A DNA stretch of 5,562 nt from NCBI GenBank assembly GCA_017550205.1, contig JAFZPS010000029.1, positions 1-5,562 of the forward strand, read 5' to 3'. The DNA is from Bacilli bacterium (lineage in GTDB: Bacteria; Bacillota_I; Bacilli_A; RF39; UBA660). Each line of letters begins with the position of its first letter. Position 1 is the stretch's first letter. Positions 1-5,126 of the stretch are shown here, in pieces. The translations under genes and the position numbers were made by a program. A model generated the notes under the pieces. That model made no database searches and was not told the origin of the DNA. It worked only from the letters and a program-made list of their open reading frames with translations.

Positions 1-81
1 AGATTAGAGCCTACAATGGGTCCTCCATATAAACAAAATAATGCTGGTGAAGATTCAGAAAACTATAACAAGAGCATGTAA
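1..81 (+). CDS. C-terminal end of an unidentified protein (5' truncated by window)
   Basis: Frame 1 is open from the first base to a TAA at 79-81 and encodes the last 26 residues of a protein whose start lies outside the window. The visible tail is hydrophilic, rich in Pro, Asn, Glu and Lys, contains a GPPYKQ stretch and ends in NYNKSM, which suggests a flexible C-terminus. I do not recognise the family. It is supported as a real gene end because a strong hairpin terminator follows within a few bases and the next gene is convergent. The tail does not look like PheT, which I recall lying next to rnhC in Bacillus. Confidence 0.6.
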   Translation, partial: RLEPTMGPPYKQNNAGEDSENYNKSM

Positions 82-84
82 ATA

Positions 85-113
85 AAAATACTAGTTAGAA
101 ACTAGTATTTTTT
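85..113. terminator. Bidirectional intrinsic terminator
   Basis: A 12-bp perfect stem (85-96 with 100-111, core ATACTAGTT/AACTAGTAT) closes a 3-base loop. A run of six T (108-113) follows on the plus strand, and the A-run at 84-88 gives a U-run on the minus strand. It lies between the TAA of the plus-strand partial gene (79-81) and the TAA of minus-strand rnhC (115-117), so it can end both convergent transcripts. Confidence 0.85.
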
Positions 114-114
114 A

Positions 115-1026
115 TTAATAAATCATTGTGTGAAGTATTCTATCTGTATTTTTAAAATTGTATTTAGCTATTTCTTTTAGTTTATCTTCTCCATATTTTT
201 CTACTACTTCTTCACCAACTTGGTCTACATCTTTACCTGCTCCTTTTGGAAGAGGTATATGAATAGAATCACATATCTTATCAAATTCTTTTAAGAAGAT
301 ATATCTACTTATAATAGATGCGCATCCAACTGCGGGAGAAATATCTTCTGCTTTAGTTAAGAATGTTATTCCTCTTTGAATATTAGTTTGTCCTATTAAA
401 TATTCATAGTATCTATTTTCTCTAGCAAATTCATCTACAATAATATAATCAAATTTTGGTTTTTCTTCATTTACTAATTGGTATAGTACTTTATTATGTA
501 GAATTGCTTTTATCTTATTCATATTTAATTCTTTAGTATATTTTAGATTATATTCAGGGTTTTTTAATATAACTGATTTATATTTAACTATCTTAGCTAT
601 TTCAGGTGCTATCTTTAATATTTTTTCATCTTCTATTTTCTTTGAATCTCCAACGCCAAGTTTTTCTAATTTTTCTAAATCATTTTTATCTACAAAACAA
701 GCTGTTACTACGATAGGGCCAAAGTAATCACCAGTTCCTACTTCGTCAGATCCAACTACACTTGCTTCATAATACATTTTATTTACTTTTTTCTTTTCTT
801 CTTTTTTTTCAGCTGTATTTTCTAAAGCTACTCCCCACATAGCAGCATCTACGTCAGCGGATACTCCTTGAAACATTACTTTACCAGATTCATACATAGT
901 AATAACTGTATCTTCGTCTTCTGCCTGAAATACTACATAAGGTATCACTTTATCTCTTTTCTTATCTTTATAGTATTCAATCATTTTTTCTTTTATTTCA
1001 TCATTTACTTTTATAACTACGTTCAT
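115..1026 (-). CDS. rnhC: Ribonuclease HIII
   Basis: RNase HIII cuts the RNA strand of RNA:DNA hybrids in the cytoplasm, acting on R-loops, primer remnants and similar hybrids. At 303 residues it is full length for the family (about 310). Residues 1 to about 75 form the N-terminal TBP-like substrate-binding domain, including the typical SGKVMFQG stretch (47-54). A Lys/Glu linker (about 72-82) leads to the catalytic domain. The signature DEVGTGDYFGP starts at 94. By alignment with the Geobacillus enzyme, the metal-binding set is D94, E95, D198 (IIVDEFA) and E227 (KAED), giving the DEDE pattern that separates HIII from HII. GDSKK (126-130) and ASIISRY (236-242) are also conserved. It is the last gene of a three-gene minus-strand operon, 11 bases after the preceding stop. 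Its ribosome binding site AAGGGGTGA overlaps that stop, so translation is probably coupled. A bidirectional terminator follows. Confidence 0.96.
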   Translation of the reverse strand: MNVVIKVNDEIKEKMIEYYKDKKRDKVIPYVVFQAEDEDTVITMYESGKVMFQGVSADVDAAMWGVALENTAEKKEEKKKVNKMYYEASVVGSDEVGTGDYFGPIVVTACFVDKNDLEKLEKLGVGDSKKIEDEKILKIAPEIAKIVKYKSVILKNPEYNLKYTKELNMNKIKAILHNKVLYQLVNEEKPKFDYIIVDEFARENRYYEYLIGQTNIQRGITFLTKAEDISPAVGCASIISRYIFLKEFDKICDSIHIPLPKGAGKDVDQVGEEVVEKYGEDKLKEIAKYNFKNTDRILHTMIY

Positions 1027-1030
1027 AATT

Positions 1031-1039
1031 TCACCCCTT
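1031..1039 (-). promoter_or_regulatory. Shine-Dalgarno of rnhC overlapping the upstream stop codon
   Basis: On the minus strand the sequence reads CTT TAA GGGGTGAAATT ATG. The last two bases of the upstream gene's TAA (1038-1040) are part of the AAGGGGTGA site, with about 7 bases between GGGG and the rnhC ATG. A ribosome finishing the 127-residue gene would therefore stop directly on the rnhC initiation site, a usual arrangement for translational coupling. Confidence 0.75.
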
Positions 1040-1421
1040 AAAGTATTACATTATAACTTATAAAGTCTATTATTTCATCTTTACTAAGTCCTTCTTCTTT
1101 CTTTTTATTATATAATTTTTCTAATTCTTTGTCACTTGTATTTAATATATATGGGTTAGAATCAAATAATAAATTAATATTTTTAAATCCTAGCTCCTTT
1201 AATTTATCTATTAGTTTATTAGTATCTAATATATTATTAGTAATAATAAACGGATTACATATAAATATATTTTTAATAGTATCATTACTACAATTATTAT
1301 CTTTAAATAATTTAATAATACTATTTACTTCATTATCACTAACTAATGATATATTTTCATTTGTATCCATTAATATATTTATTTCTTCTATAGTAAAACC
1401 AAATCTTATTAAACTATCCAT
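1038..1421 (-). CDS. Short mTERF-like helical-repeat protein (127 aa)
   Basis: No named ortholog is recognised. The protein has the same 35-residue repeat as its upstream neighbour. A Gly or equivalent starts each helix pair at G8 (RFGFT), near N43, at G78 (ELGFK) and at G111 (EEGLS). Prolines in NPFII (P57) and NPYIL (P90) lie 12-14 residues after the repeat start. That gives about three and a half repeats with no signal peptide or membrane segment, so a cytosolic protein is expected. The family is known in organelles as nucleic-acid-binding mTERF proteins; a similar role here is inference. Its ATG (1419-1421) overlaps the TAA of the 383-residue gene by one base (TAATG). A GGTGAT site lies about 6-7 bases upstream, inside the upstream coding end, so translation is probably coupled. 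It starts with the same pattern as its neighbour, so it looks like a shortened tandem paralog, not a fragment split off by frameshift. Confidence 0.72.
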   Translation of the reverse strand: MDSLIRFGFTIEEINILMDTNENISLVSDNEVNSIIKLFKDNNCSNDTIKNIFICNPFIITNNILDTNKLIDKLKELGFKNINLLFDSNPYILNTSDKELEKLYNKKKEEGLSKDEIIDFISYNVIL

Positions 1422-2572
1422 TAGAAATCACCATCCAATAACTTAGTAGTTTTTATTTTATATTTCTTATAAAATTTATAATCTTCTAAGAATAAATTAT
1501 CTAATTTTATATTATTTTTTGTCAAAAAGAAGTATCTTGCTTTTATAAGTTCTAATGGATATATAAGTATTTTAGGATTATCTATATATTCATCTATTTT
1601 AAGTTTATTATAATAATTAATCTTATTAATTATATTATTTAAACTATATCCAAATATTAATGTAAAACTACTACATATTCTAATAAGATCATTTTTATCA
1701 ATGTATTCTTTTAAATTATTAAATTTATTAGTAATATTATCTATACTATATAAGAATATATATGGATTACTACTAGTCATTATAATTATATCTTCTTTAC
1801 TAAAACCTAATTTAATTAAATTATCTAGTTTATTACTAATATTTTCTAAATAAGAGTCTTTTAATATAATAGGTATTTTCTTTATAATTAGTATTATATC
1901 TTTTTCTTTATATCCAAAATCTAATAAATAATTAAATTTATCAGTAATTATATTAGAATTTGATAAAAATAATTCAGGTATTAAAGAAGTAATATTAATA
2001 ATATCAGTATCATTAAAACCAATACTTTTTAAATCACTTATTTTATTCTTAATAATCGTTATATTACAATCAAATAATAAAGATGAATTATTAAATATTT
2101 TTAAAGTATTTTTTTTAGAATAACCATAATCTAAGAAGAAATCAAATCTTCTTTTATATGAGGAAAAATCTCCTCTTAATAAATAAGCATTATCTGTAAT
2201 CATACTAATTATATTTTCTTTAGAAAAGCCCAAATCAATAAACTTATTTAATCTATTTTTAATCTTATCAGCACTTATATCTAATATATAAGGATATGTT
2301 TTAAATATATTAATAGAATCTAATTTATTAAAACCAAAAGTATTAAGTTCATATAATTTTAATTTAATATTATCAATACTTTCTAATATTATAGACGGAT
2401 TAGTAAGAGTAATATTAATAAATTCTTGATTATTAATATTATATTCTTTTAGAAAACTATATAAATTCTTAATATTATAAAGTAGAGTAGATGAACTAGT
2501 ATTATTATAATTACGTATAATATTAATTTGCTCTTTTGAATAACCAATATCTAATAAATACTCATCAAACAT
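1421..2572 (-). CDS. mTERF-like helical-repeat protein (383 aa)
   Basis: The protein consists almost wholly of degenerate helical repeats of about 35 residues. Repeat starts of the form LG[FY]SKE.I fall at G10, N45 (degenerate), G80, G115, G150, G185, G220 and G256, with weaker ones near 291 and 325. A proline in (N/I/Y)P.I(L/I) lies exactly 14 residues after the start in most units (P59, P94, P199, P234, P270). The near-terminal NPKILIYPLELIKARYFFL block (332-350) resembles the closing motif of plant and animal mTERF proteins. That pattern fits the mTERF alpha-solenoid, known in mitochondria and chloroplasts to bind nucleic acid and affect transcription termination or organelle gene expression. 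Function in this bacterium is inferred. There is no signal peptide or transmembrane segment. It is the first gene of a minus-strand operon with the 127-residue paralog and rnhC. The ATG is supported by AGGTGAT (2576-2582) and a nearby promoter. Base composition is extremely AT-rich, with Asn, Ile, Lys and Leu dominating. Confidence 0.8.
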   Translation of the reverse strand: MFDEYLLDIGYSKEQINIIRNYNNTSSSTLLYNIKNLYSFLKEYNINNQEFINITLTNPSIILESIDNIKLKLYELNTFGFNKLDSINIFKTYPYILDISADKIKNRLNKFIDLGFSKENIISMITDNAYLLRGDFSSYKRRFDFFLDYGYSKKNTLKIFNNSSLLFDCNITIIKNKISDLKSIGFNDTDIINITSLIPELFLSNSNIITDKFNYLLDFGYKEKDIILIIKKIPIILKDSYLENISNKLDNLIKLGFSKEDIIIMTSSNPYIFLYSIDNITNKFNNLKEYIDKNDLIRICSSFTLIFGYSLNNIINKINYYNKLKIDEYIDNPKILIYPLELIKARYFFLTKNNIKLDNLFLEDYKFYKKYKIKTTKLLDGDF

Positions 2573-2575
2573 ACT

Positions 2576-2597
2576 ATCACCTAAACATATTATAGCA
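2576..2597 (-). promoter_or_regulatory. Promoter and Shine-Dalgarno for the mTERF-like/rnhC operon
   Basis: On the minus strand an extended -10 element TGCTATAAT occupies 2597-2589. No convincing -35 is seen at 17 bases upstream (TAAACT), which the TGn extension may compensate for. The expected transcript start near 2582 leaves a leader of only about ten bases, containing AGGTGAT (2582-2576) right before the ATG at 2572-2570. Confidence 0.6.
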
Positions 2598-2615
2598 TAT
2601 TTTTAATAAATAGTT

Positions 2616-2621
2616 TATAAT
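2616..2621 (+). promoter_or_regulatory. -10 element for the CvpA-family gene
   Basis: There is a perfect TATAAT at 2616-2621. The predicted start near 2628 gives a leader of about 15 bases that consists essentially of the ribosome binding site. The -35 region (2593-2598, TAGCAT) is a poor match and overlaps the -10 element of the divergent operon. Confidence 0.5.
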
Positions 2622-2629
2622 GTAATAGT

Positions 2630-2634
2630 AGGAG
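2630..2634 (+). promoter_or_regulatory. Shine-Dalgarno deciding the CvpA-family start
   Basis: AGGAG at 2630-2634 lies 8 bases before ATG 2643-2645. An in-frame GTG at 2634-2636 would give three extra residues, but it begins inside this AGGAG and has no ribosome binding site of its own. The ATG at 2643 is therefore preferred. Confidence 0.8.
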
Positions 2635-2642
2635 TGATTATT

Positions 2643-3347
2643 ATGTTAAATGTATTTAGTATAGGTATAATTTTAATTCTTATAGGTTATATAATAGGTG
2701 GTTGGAAGAATGGTGTAGTAAAAGAAACAACTAGTCTTATAGGAATGATAATTGTATTCTTTTTATCATATTATTTAAAGGGAATAGTTGGTAACTTTTT
2801 ATGTAGTGTATTACCATTCTTTGAATTTGATGGTTTAGTAAGTTTAAATATATTAATATATCAGGCAATAGCATTTTTCTTATTATATAGTATATTCATG
2901 GGATTATATAGTTTCTTATTAAAGATATCTAATGGATTACAAAAAATAGTAAATGCAACTATTATATTAATAATACCAAGTAAAATATTAGGAGCTATTA
3001 TAGGTTTAATATCAGGATGGATTACTATGTTTATAATATTATTAGTATTATTAATACCATTAAAAGATTTTGATCAATTTAAAGATAGTACTATGAATAA
3101 TATTATATTATTCCATACACCAGTATTATCCGATACAGTAAAACCATTAACTAAAGGAGCATTAGAAATATATGATGTTTCTAGTAAAATAGCAAAGAAA
3201 AAGATAGATACAAATGAAGCTAATTTAAAATCAATAGATATAATGTTGAAATATAAATTAGTAGATAAAGATACTATAGAAAATTTAATAGAAAATAATA
3301 AATTAGATAAAATTAAAAATTTAGATAGTATATTAAATAATTATTAA
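2643..3347 (+). CDS. CvpA-family inner membrane protein
   Basis: This 234-residue protein has about four hydrophobic segments (near 4-20, 29-50, 68-95 and 105-140) followed by a charged cytosolic tail of roughly 90 residues. Two features point to the CvpA/colicin V production family: the opening IIGGWKNGVVKE (G19, G20, G24), then a hydrophobic helix starting at SLIG; and the late KILGAIIGLISGW segment (114-126), matching the family's LGxxxGxxxG block. Its biochemical role is not settled; CvpA proteins are linked to membrane homeostasis and, in Escherichia coli, to colicin V export and purF regulation. From memory, a CvpA-family gene (yshB) lies near rnhC in Bacillus, which supports this assignment. 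It has its own promoter, divergent from the mTERF-like operon, and ends at a terminator overlapping its stop, so it appears monocistronic. The lysine/asparagine-rich tail (about 175-234) looks longer than in the family core. Confidence 0.78.
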   Translation: MLNVFSIGIILILIGYIIGGWKNGVVKETTSLIGMIIVFFLSYYLKGIVGNFLCSVLPFFEFDGLVSLNILIYQAIAFFLLYSIFMGLYSFLLKISNGLQKIVNATIILIIPSKILGAIIGLISGWITMFIILLVLLIPLKDFDQFKDSTMNNIILFHTPVLSDTVKPLTKGALEIYDVSSKIAKKKIDTNEANLKSIDIMLKYKLVDKDTIENLIENNKLDKIKNLDSILNNY

Positions 3348-3368
3348 AGACTTGAAAAAGTCTTTTTT
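3346..3368 (+). terminator. Intrinsic terminator after the CvpA-family gene
   Basis: An 8-bp stem (3346-3353 with 3358-3365, AAAGACTT/AAGTCTTT) is capped by a GAAA tetraloop and runs into a T tract ending at 3368. The stem begins within the TAA stop of the gene. Confidence 0.85.
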
Positions 3369-3369
3369 C

Positions 3370-3398
3370 TTGCAAATTTAATAAAAAAATGGTAATAT
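3370..3398 (+). promoter_or_regulatory. Promoter of the two-gene membrane protein operon
   Basis: TTGCAA (-35, 3370-3375) is followed after 17 bases by TAATAT (-10, 3393-3398), which carries a TGG extension at 3390-3392. TATACT at 3396-3401 is an alternative -10, but its spacing to the -35 would be 20. The expected transcript start is near 3405. The promoter begins immediately after the preceding terminator's T tract. Confidence 0.6.
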
Positions 3399-3412
3399 AC
3401 TTTCTACGGACG

Positions 3413-3419
3413 AAGGGGA
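3413..3419 (+). promoter_or_regulatory. Shine-Dalgarno deciding the start of the 257-aa gene
   Basis: AAGGGGA at 3413-3419 lies 5 bases before ATG 3425-3427. The in-frame ATG at 3389 would add twelve residues, but it lies inside the -10 region of the promoter and would be upstream of the likely transcript start, so it is rejected. Confidence 0.8.
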
Positions 3420-3424
3420 TAAAA

Positions 3425-4198
3425 ATGAAAGAAAAAATAAATGAATATATAGCCACTAGAATAGAAATAAGAAATGAAATAATAGAAAAAGAATTAAGAG
3501 AAAAGAAAACAAAAGAAACAGTAGGTTTATTAATTTCGTTAGTATTCAATATAGGTGGATTGAGTGTAGCAATAATGAATCCAGTTGTAGGTGGTGCTAT
3601 TGCAATAATAAGTGCAGCTGTATTTTGTTTAAAAGTAAAAAATTTTCAAAAATTAGAAATAAGAGAAAAAAGAATTAATAATGAAATAAGAAATCTTGTG
3701 AGTATAGAAACTGACTCTAATAGCAATATAGAAGAAAAAAATCAAAAATTAGTTCAAATAAGAAAAGCTGAAGAATTAAGAAAAGAAATAGAAGAAGAAT
3801 ATAGAAAAGCTAAGGTTTATACATTTATTTCATATGGTATAACTACAGTAGGGTTTGCAGGTTTATTCATAAACCCTGTACTAGGATTAATAGCTTTACC
3901 TGGAATTATATGTAATGCTGTAACAGCAAAGAATGAAGTTATTAAGTATACTAATTGTCAATTATTTAAAAACTTAATTAATAATTTAAAACATGATGTA
4001 GAAGTAATGGAAATAAAAGAAGGATTAATTACTAAAGAATCAGAACTAGAAATAAATGAATTAAATAATAAAGAAAGAATAGTTAAAATAGAAGAAAAAA
4101 ATAAAAAGAAAGATGTAAGAATAAATGATGTTTTTGATGAAGTTTATTATGGTGAAAATGCTATTCATAAACCTAAAGAATATAGAAAGGTAAGATAA
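3425..4198 (+). CDS. Unrecognised membrane protein with two hairpins and coiled coils (257 aa)
   Basis: I do not recognise the family. The layout is: an amphipathic charged helix (1-31), a hydrophobic hairpin (about 33-70), a Glu/Lys-rich predicted coiled coil (about 72-130), a second hydrophobic hairpin (about 132-167), and a long charged tail (170-257) with more coiled-coil character. The two hairpins look like an internal duplication: each turns at Asn-Pro-Val (NPVVGG at 52-57; NPVLGL at 150-155) and each is rich in Gly, Ala and Ile. There is no signal peptide and no recognisable catalytic motif. It is the first gene of an operon with a 262-residue protein of the same architecture, three bases downstream, so the two products may form a complex in the membrane (inference). 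The tail ends in a basic stretch, KPKEYRKVR. Confidence 0.75.
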   Translation: MKEKINEYIATRIEIRNEIIEKELREKKTKETVGLLISLVFNIGGLSVAIMNPVVGGAIAIISAAVFCLKVKNFQKLEIREKRINNEIRNLVSIETDSNSNIEEKNQKLVQIRKAEELRKEIEEEYRKAKVYTFISYGITTVGFAGLFINPVLGLIALPGIICNAVTAKNEVIKYTNCQLFKNLINNLKHDVEVMEIKEGLITKESELEINELNNKERIVKIEEKNKKKDVRINDVFDEVYYGENAIHKPKEYRKVR

Positions 4199-4201
4199 TG
4201 T

Positions 4202-4990
4202 ATGAACAAAAATGTAAAAAATTATGTTCAATCTAATATTAAATGTATTGATGAAATATGTAAATCTAAAAAGAAATTTGAATTAGCAATTAAAGTATTA
4301 ACACTTTTAGTTGTAATTGCTTTATTAGGAATATCTACAGTAACATATTTAAAAGGAGGTCCTATAATAGGAAATTTAACATATGCAACAGCTTTTATAA
4401 TAGGTGGAGGTATGTTACATAAAGAATCATCTGATACTAGAAAAAATTACGAAAAAGAGAAAGAAAAATTATTAGATTTACAAAATAGAGAAAATTTATT
4501 ATTTGATGAAGATTATATAACAAAGACAACAGCAATATATAAACATAAATCATCAATAGTAGAAAAAGAAAAAAAGTATAAAAGTCTTAAGATTAAAGAA
4601 GATATAATTCGTTATGGAGTTATAGCTAGTTCAATAATTTCATTTTCATATCCTTCATTTATATATATTACAGGAGCAGCAATTGCATTATATACAGCAG
4701 TAGGTATTTATAAAGCAAAGAAAAATGCTGATTTAGCAAAAGAAAATTCTGAACTTAATAGCTTACAACGTGAAATAAAAATAAATGAAATCATACAAGA
4801 AAGTAAGGAAGAATCAGTAAAAGAAGAAGTAAAAATGAAAGATGAAGTATCAGTACTAGGAGGAGTAACAATAGAAGTAGTAGCAACACCAAAAAGTGAA
4901 GAAGAAAGATTAGCTGAAAAGATAGTAGAAGAATTAGAAAAATATCCAAGTCAAGAAGAAGAGAAAAATAAGATAAATATAAAGAAGTAG
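4202..4990 (+). CDS. Unrecognised membrane protein, architectural twin of the upstream gene (262 aa)
   Basis: No family is recognised. The order of parts matches its upstream neighbour closely: a charged N-terminal helix (1-27), a first hydrophobic hairpin (about 28-71) with GGPIIGN at the turn (52-58), a Lys/Glu coiled-coil segment (about 73-135), a second hydrophobic hairpin (about 137-170) with a Pro at 151 near its turn, and an acidic tail (171-262) dominated by Glu and Lys. Similar length and nearly the same hydrophobic positions suggest an old tandem duplication, although sequence identity by eye is low. The start follows the upstream TAA by three bases, and AAAGG (4186-4190) inside the upstream gene is the likely ribosome binding site. 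An ATG overlapping the upstream stop (4198-4200) opens only a 12-codon frame and is not used. The stop TAG lies inside the stem of the terminator. Confidence 0.75.
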   Translation: MNKNVKNYVQSNIKCIDEICKSKKKFELAIKVLTLLVVIALLGISTVTYLKGGPIIGNLTYATAFIIGGGMLHKESSDTRKNYEKEKEKLLDLQNRENLLFDEDYITKTTAIYKHKSSIVEKEKKYKSLKIKEDIIRYGVIASSIISFSYPSFIYITGAAIALYTAVGIYKAKKNADLAKENSELNSLQREIKINEIIQESKEESVKEEVKMKDEVSVLGGVTIEVVATPKSEEERLAEKIVEELEKYPSQEEEKNKINIKK

Positions 4991-5009
4991 AGTAAACTCT
5001 ACTTTTTTT
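4985..5009 (+). terminator. Intrinsic terminator after the membrane protein operon
   Basis: An 8-bp stem (4985-4992 with 4997-5004, AAGTAGAG/CTCTACTT) closes a TAAA loop and leads into seven T (5003-5009). The left arm contains the TAG stop of the 262-residue gene. Confidence 0.87.
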
Positions 5010-5051
5010 GTCAAAAAAGTGTGAAATATAAAGAAAAAATCAAGTTTTTTC

Positions 5052-5079
5052 TTGTATGATTTAATTTTTTTGTTATAAT
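5052..5079 (+). promoter_or_regulatory. Promoter of ppdK
   Basis: An extended -10 TGTTATAAT occupies 5071-5079, with a weak -35 TTGTAT (5052-5057) 16 bases before TATAAT. The expected transcript start is near 5085-5086, giving a leader of about 30 bases that includes AAGGAGG at 5101-5107. Confidence 0.65.
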
Positions 5080-5088
5080 ATAAAAGTC

Positions 5089-5126
5089 ATGCATAAATAT
5101 AAGGAGGAATCATAATGCATAAATAT
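5089..5126 (+). repeat. 12-bp direct repeat spanning the ppdK start
   Basis: ATGCATAAATAT occurs at 5089-5100 and again at 5115-5126, where it encodes the first four residues of PpdK (MHKY). The copies are offset by 26 bases, with the ribosome binding site between them. The upstream copy opens an eight-codon frame (MHKYKEES) whose TAA (5113-5115) overlaps the real ATG as TAATG. Confidence 0.7.

Noticed and set aside
1129..1446. 105-residue plus-strand open frame
   Set aside because: It lies antisense to the two mTERF-like genes and has no ribosome binding site. Its Leu/Ile/Ser-rich product is what an antisense reading of Asn/Lys/Asp-rich coding sequence produces.
1038..2572. The two mTERF-like frames as one gene broken by a frameshift
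   Set aside because: The downstream frame restarts with the same N-terminal pattern as the upstream one and has its own ribosome binding site. The upstream protein already carries the family-like closing block, so two genes fit better.
1421..2572. 35-residue periodicity as a DNA tandem repeat or CRISPR-like array
   Set aside because: The units are diverged at the DNA level and only the protein pattern is periodic. No identical repeat and spacer structure is visible.
2634..2642. GTG start giving a three-residue longer CvpA-family protein
   Set aside because: The GTG begins inside the AGGAG ribosome binding site that serves the ATG at 2643 and has no site of its own.
3389..3424. Upstream in-frame ATG giving a twelve-residue longer membrane protein
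   Set aside because: This ATG lies within the -10 region, upstream of the likely transcript start. The AAGGGGA site clearly serves ATG 3425.
3313..3549. 78-residue minus-strand open frame
   Set aside because: It runs across a terminator, a promoter and the start of the 257-residue gene on the opposite strand. It has no credible initiation signals and its composition is that of an antisense shadow.
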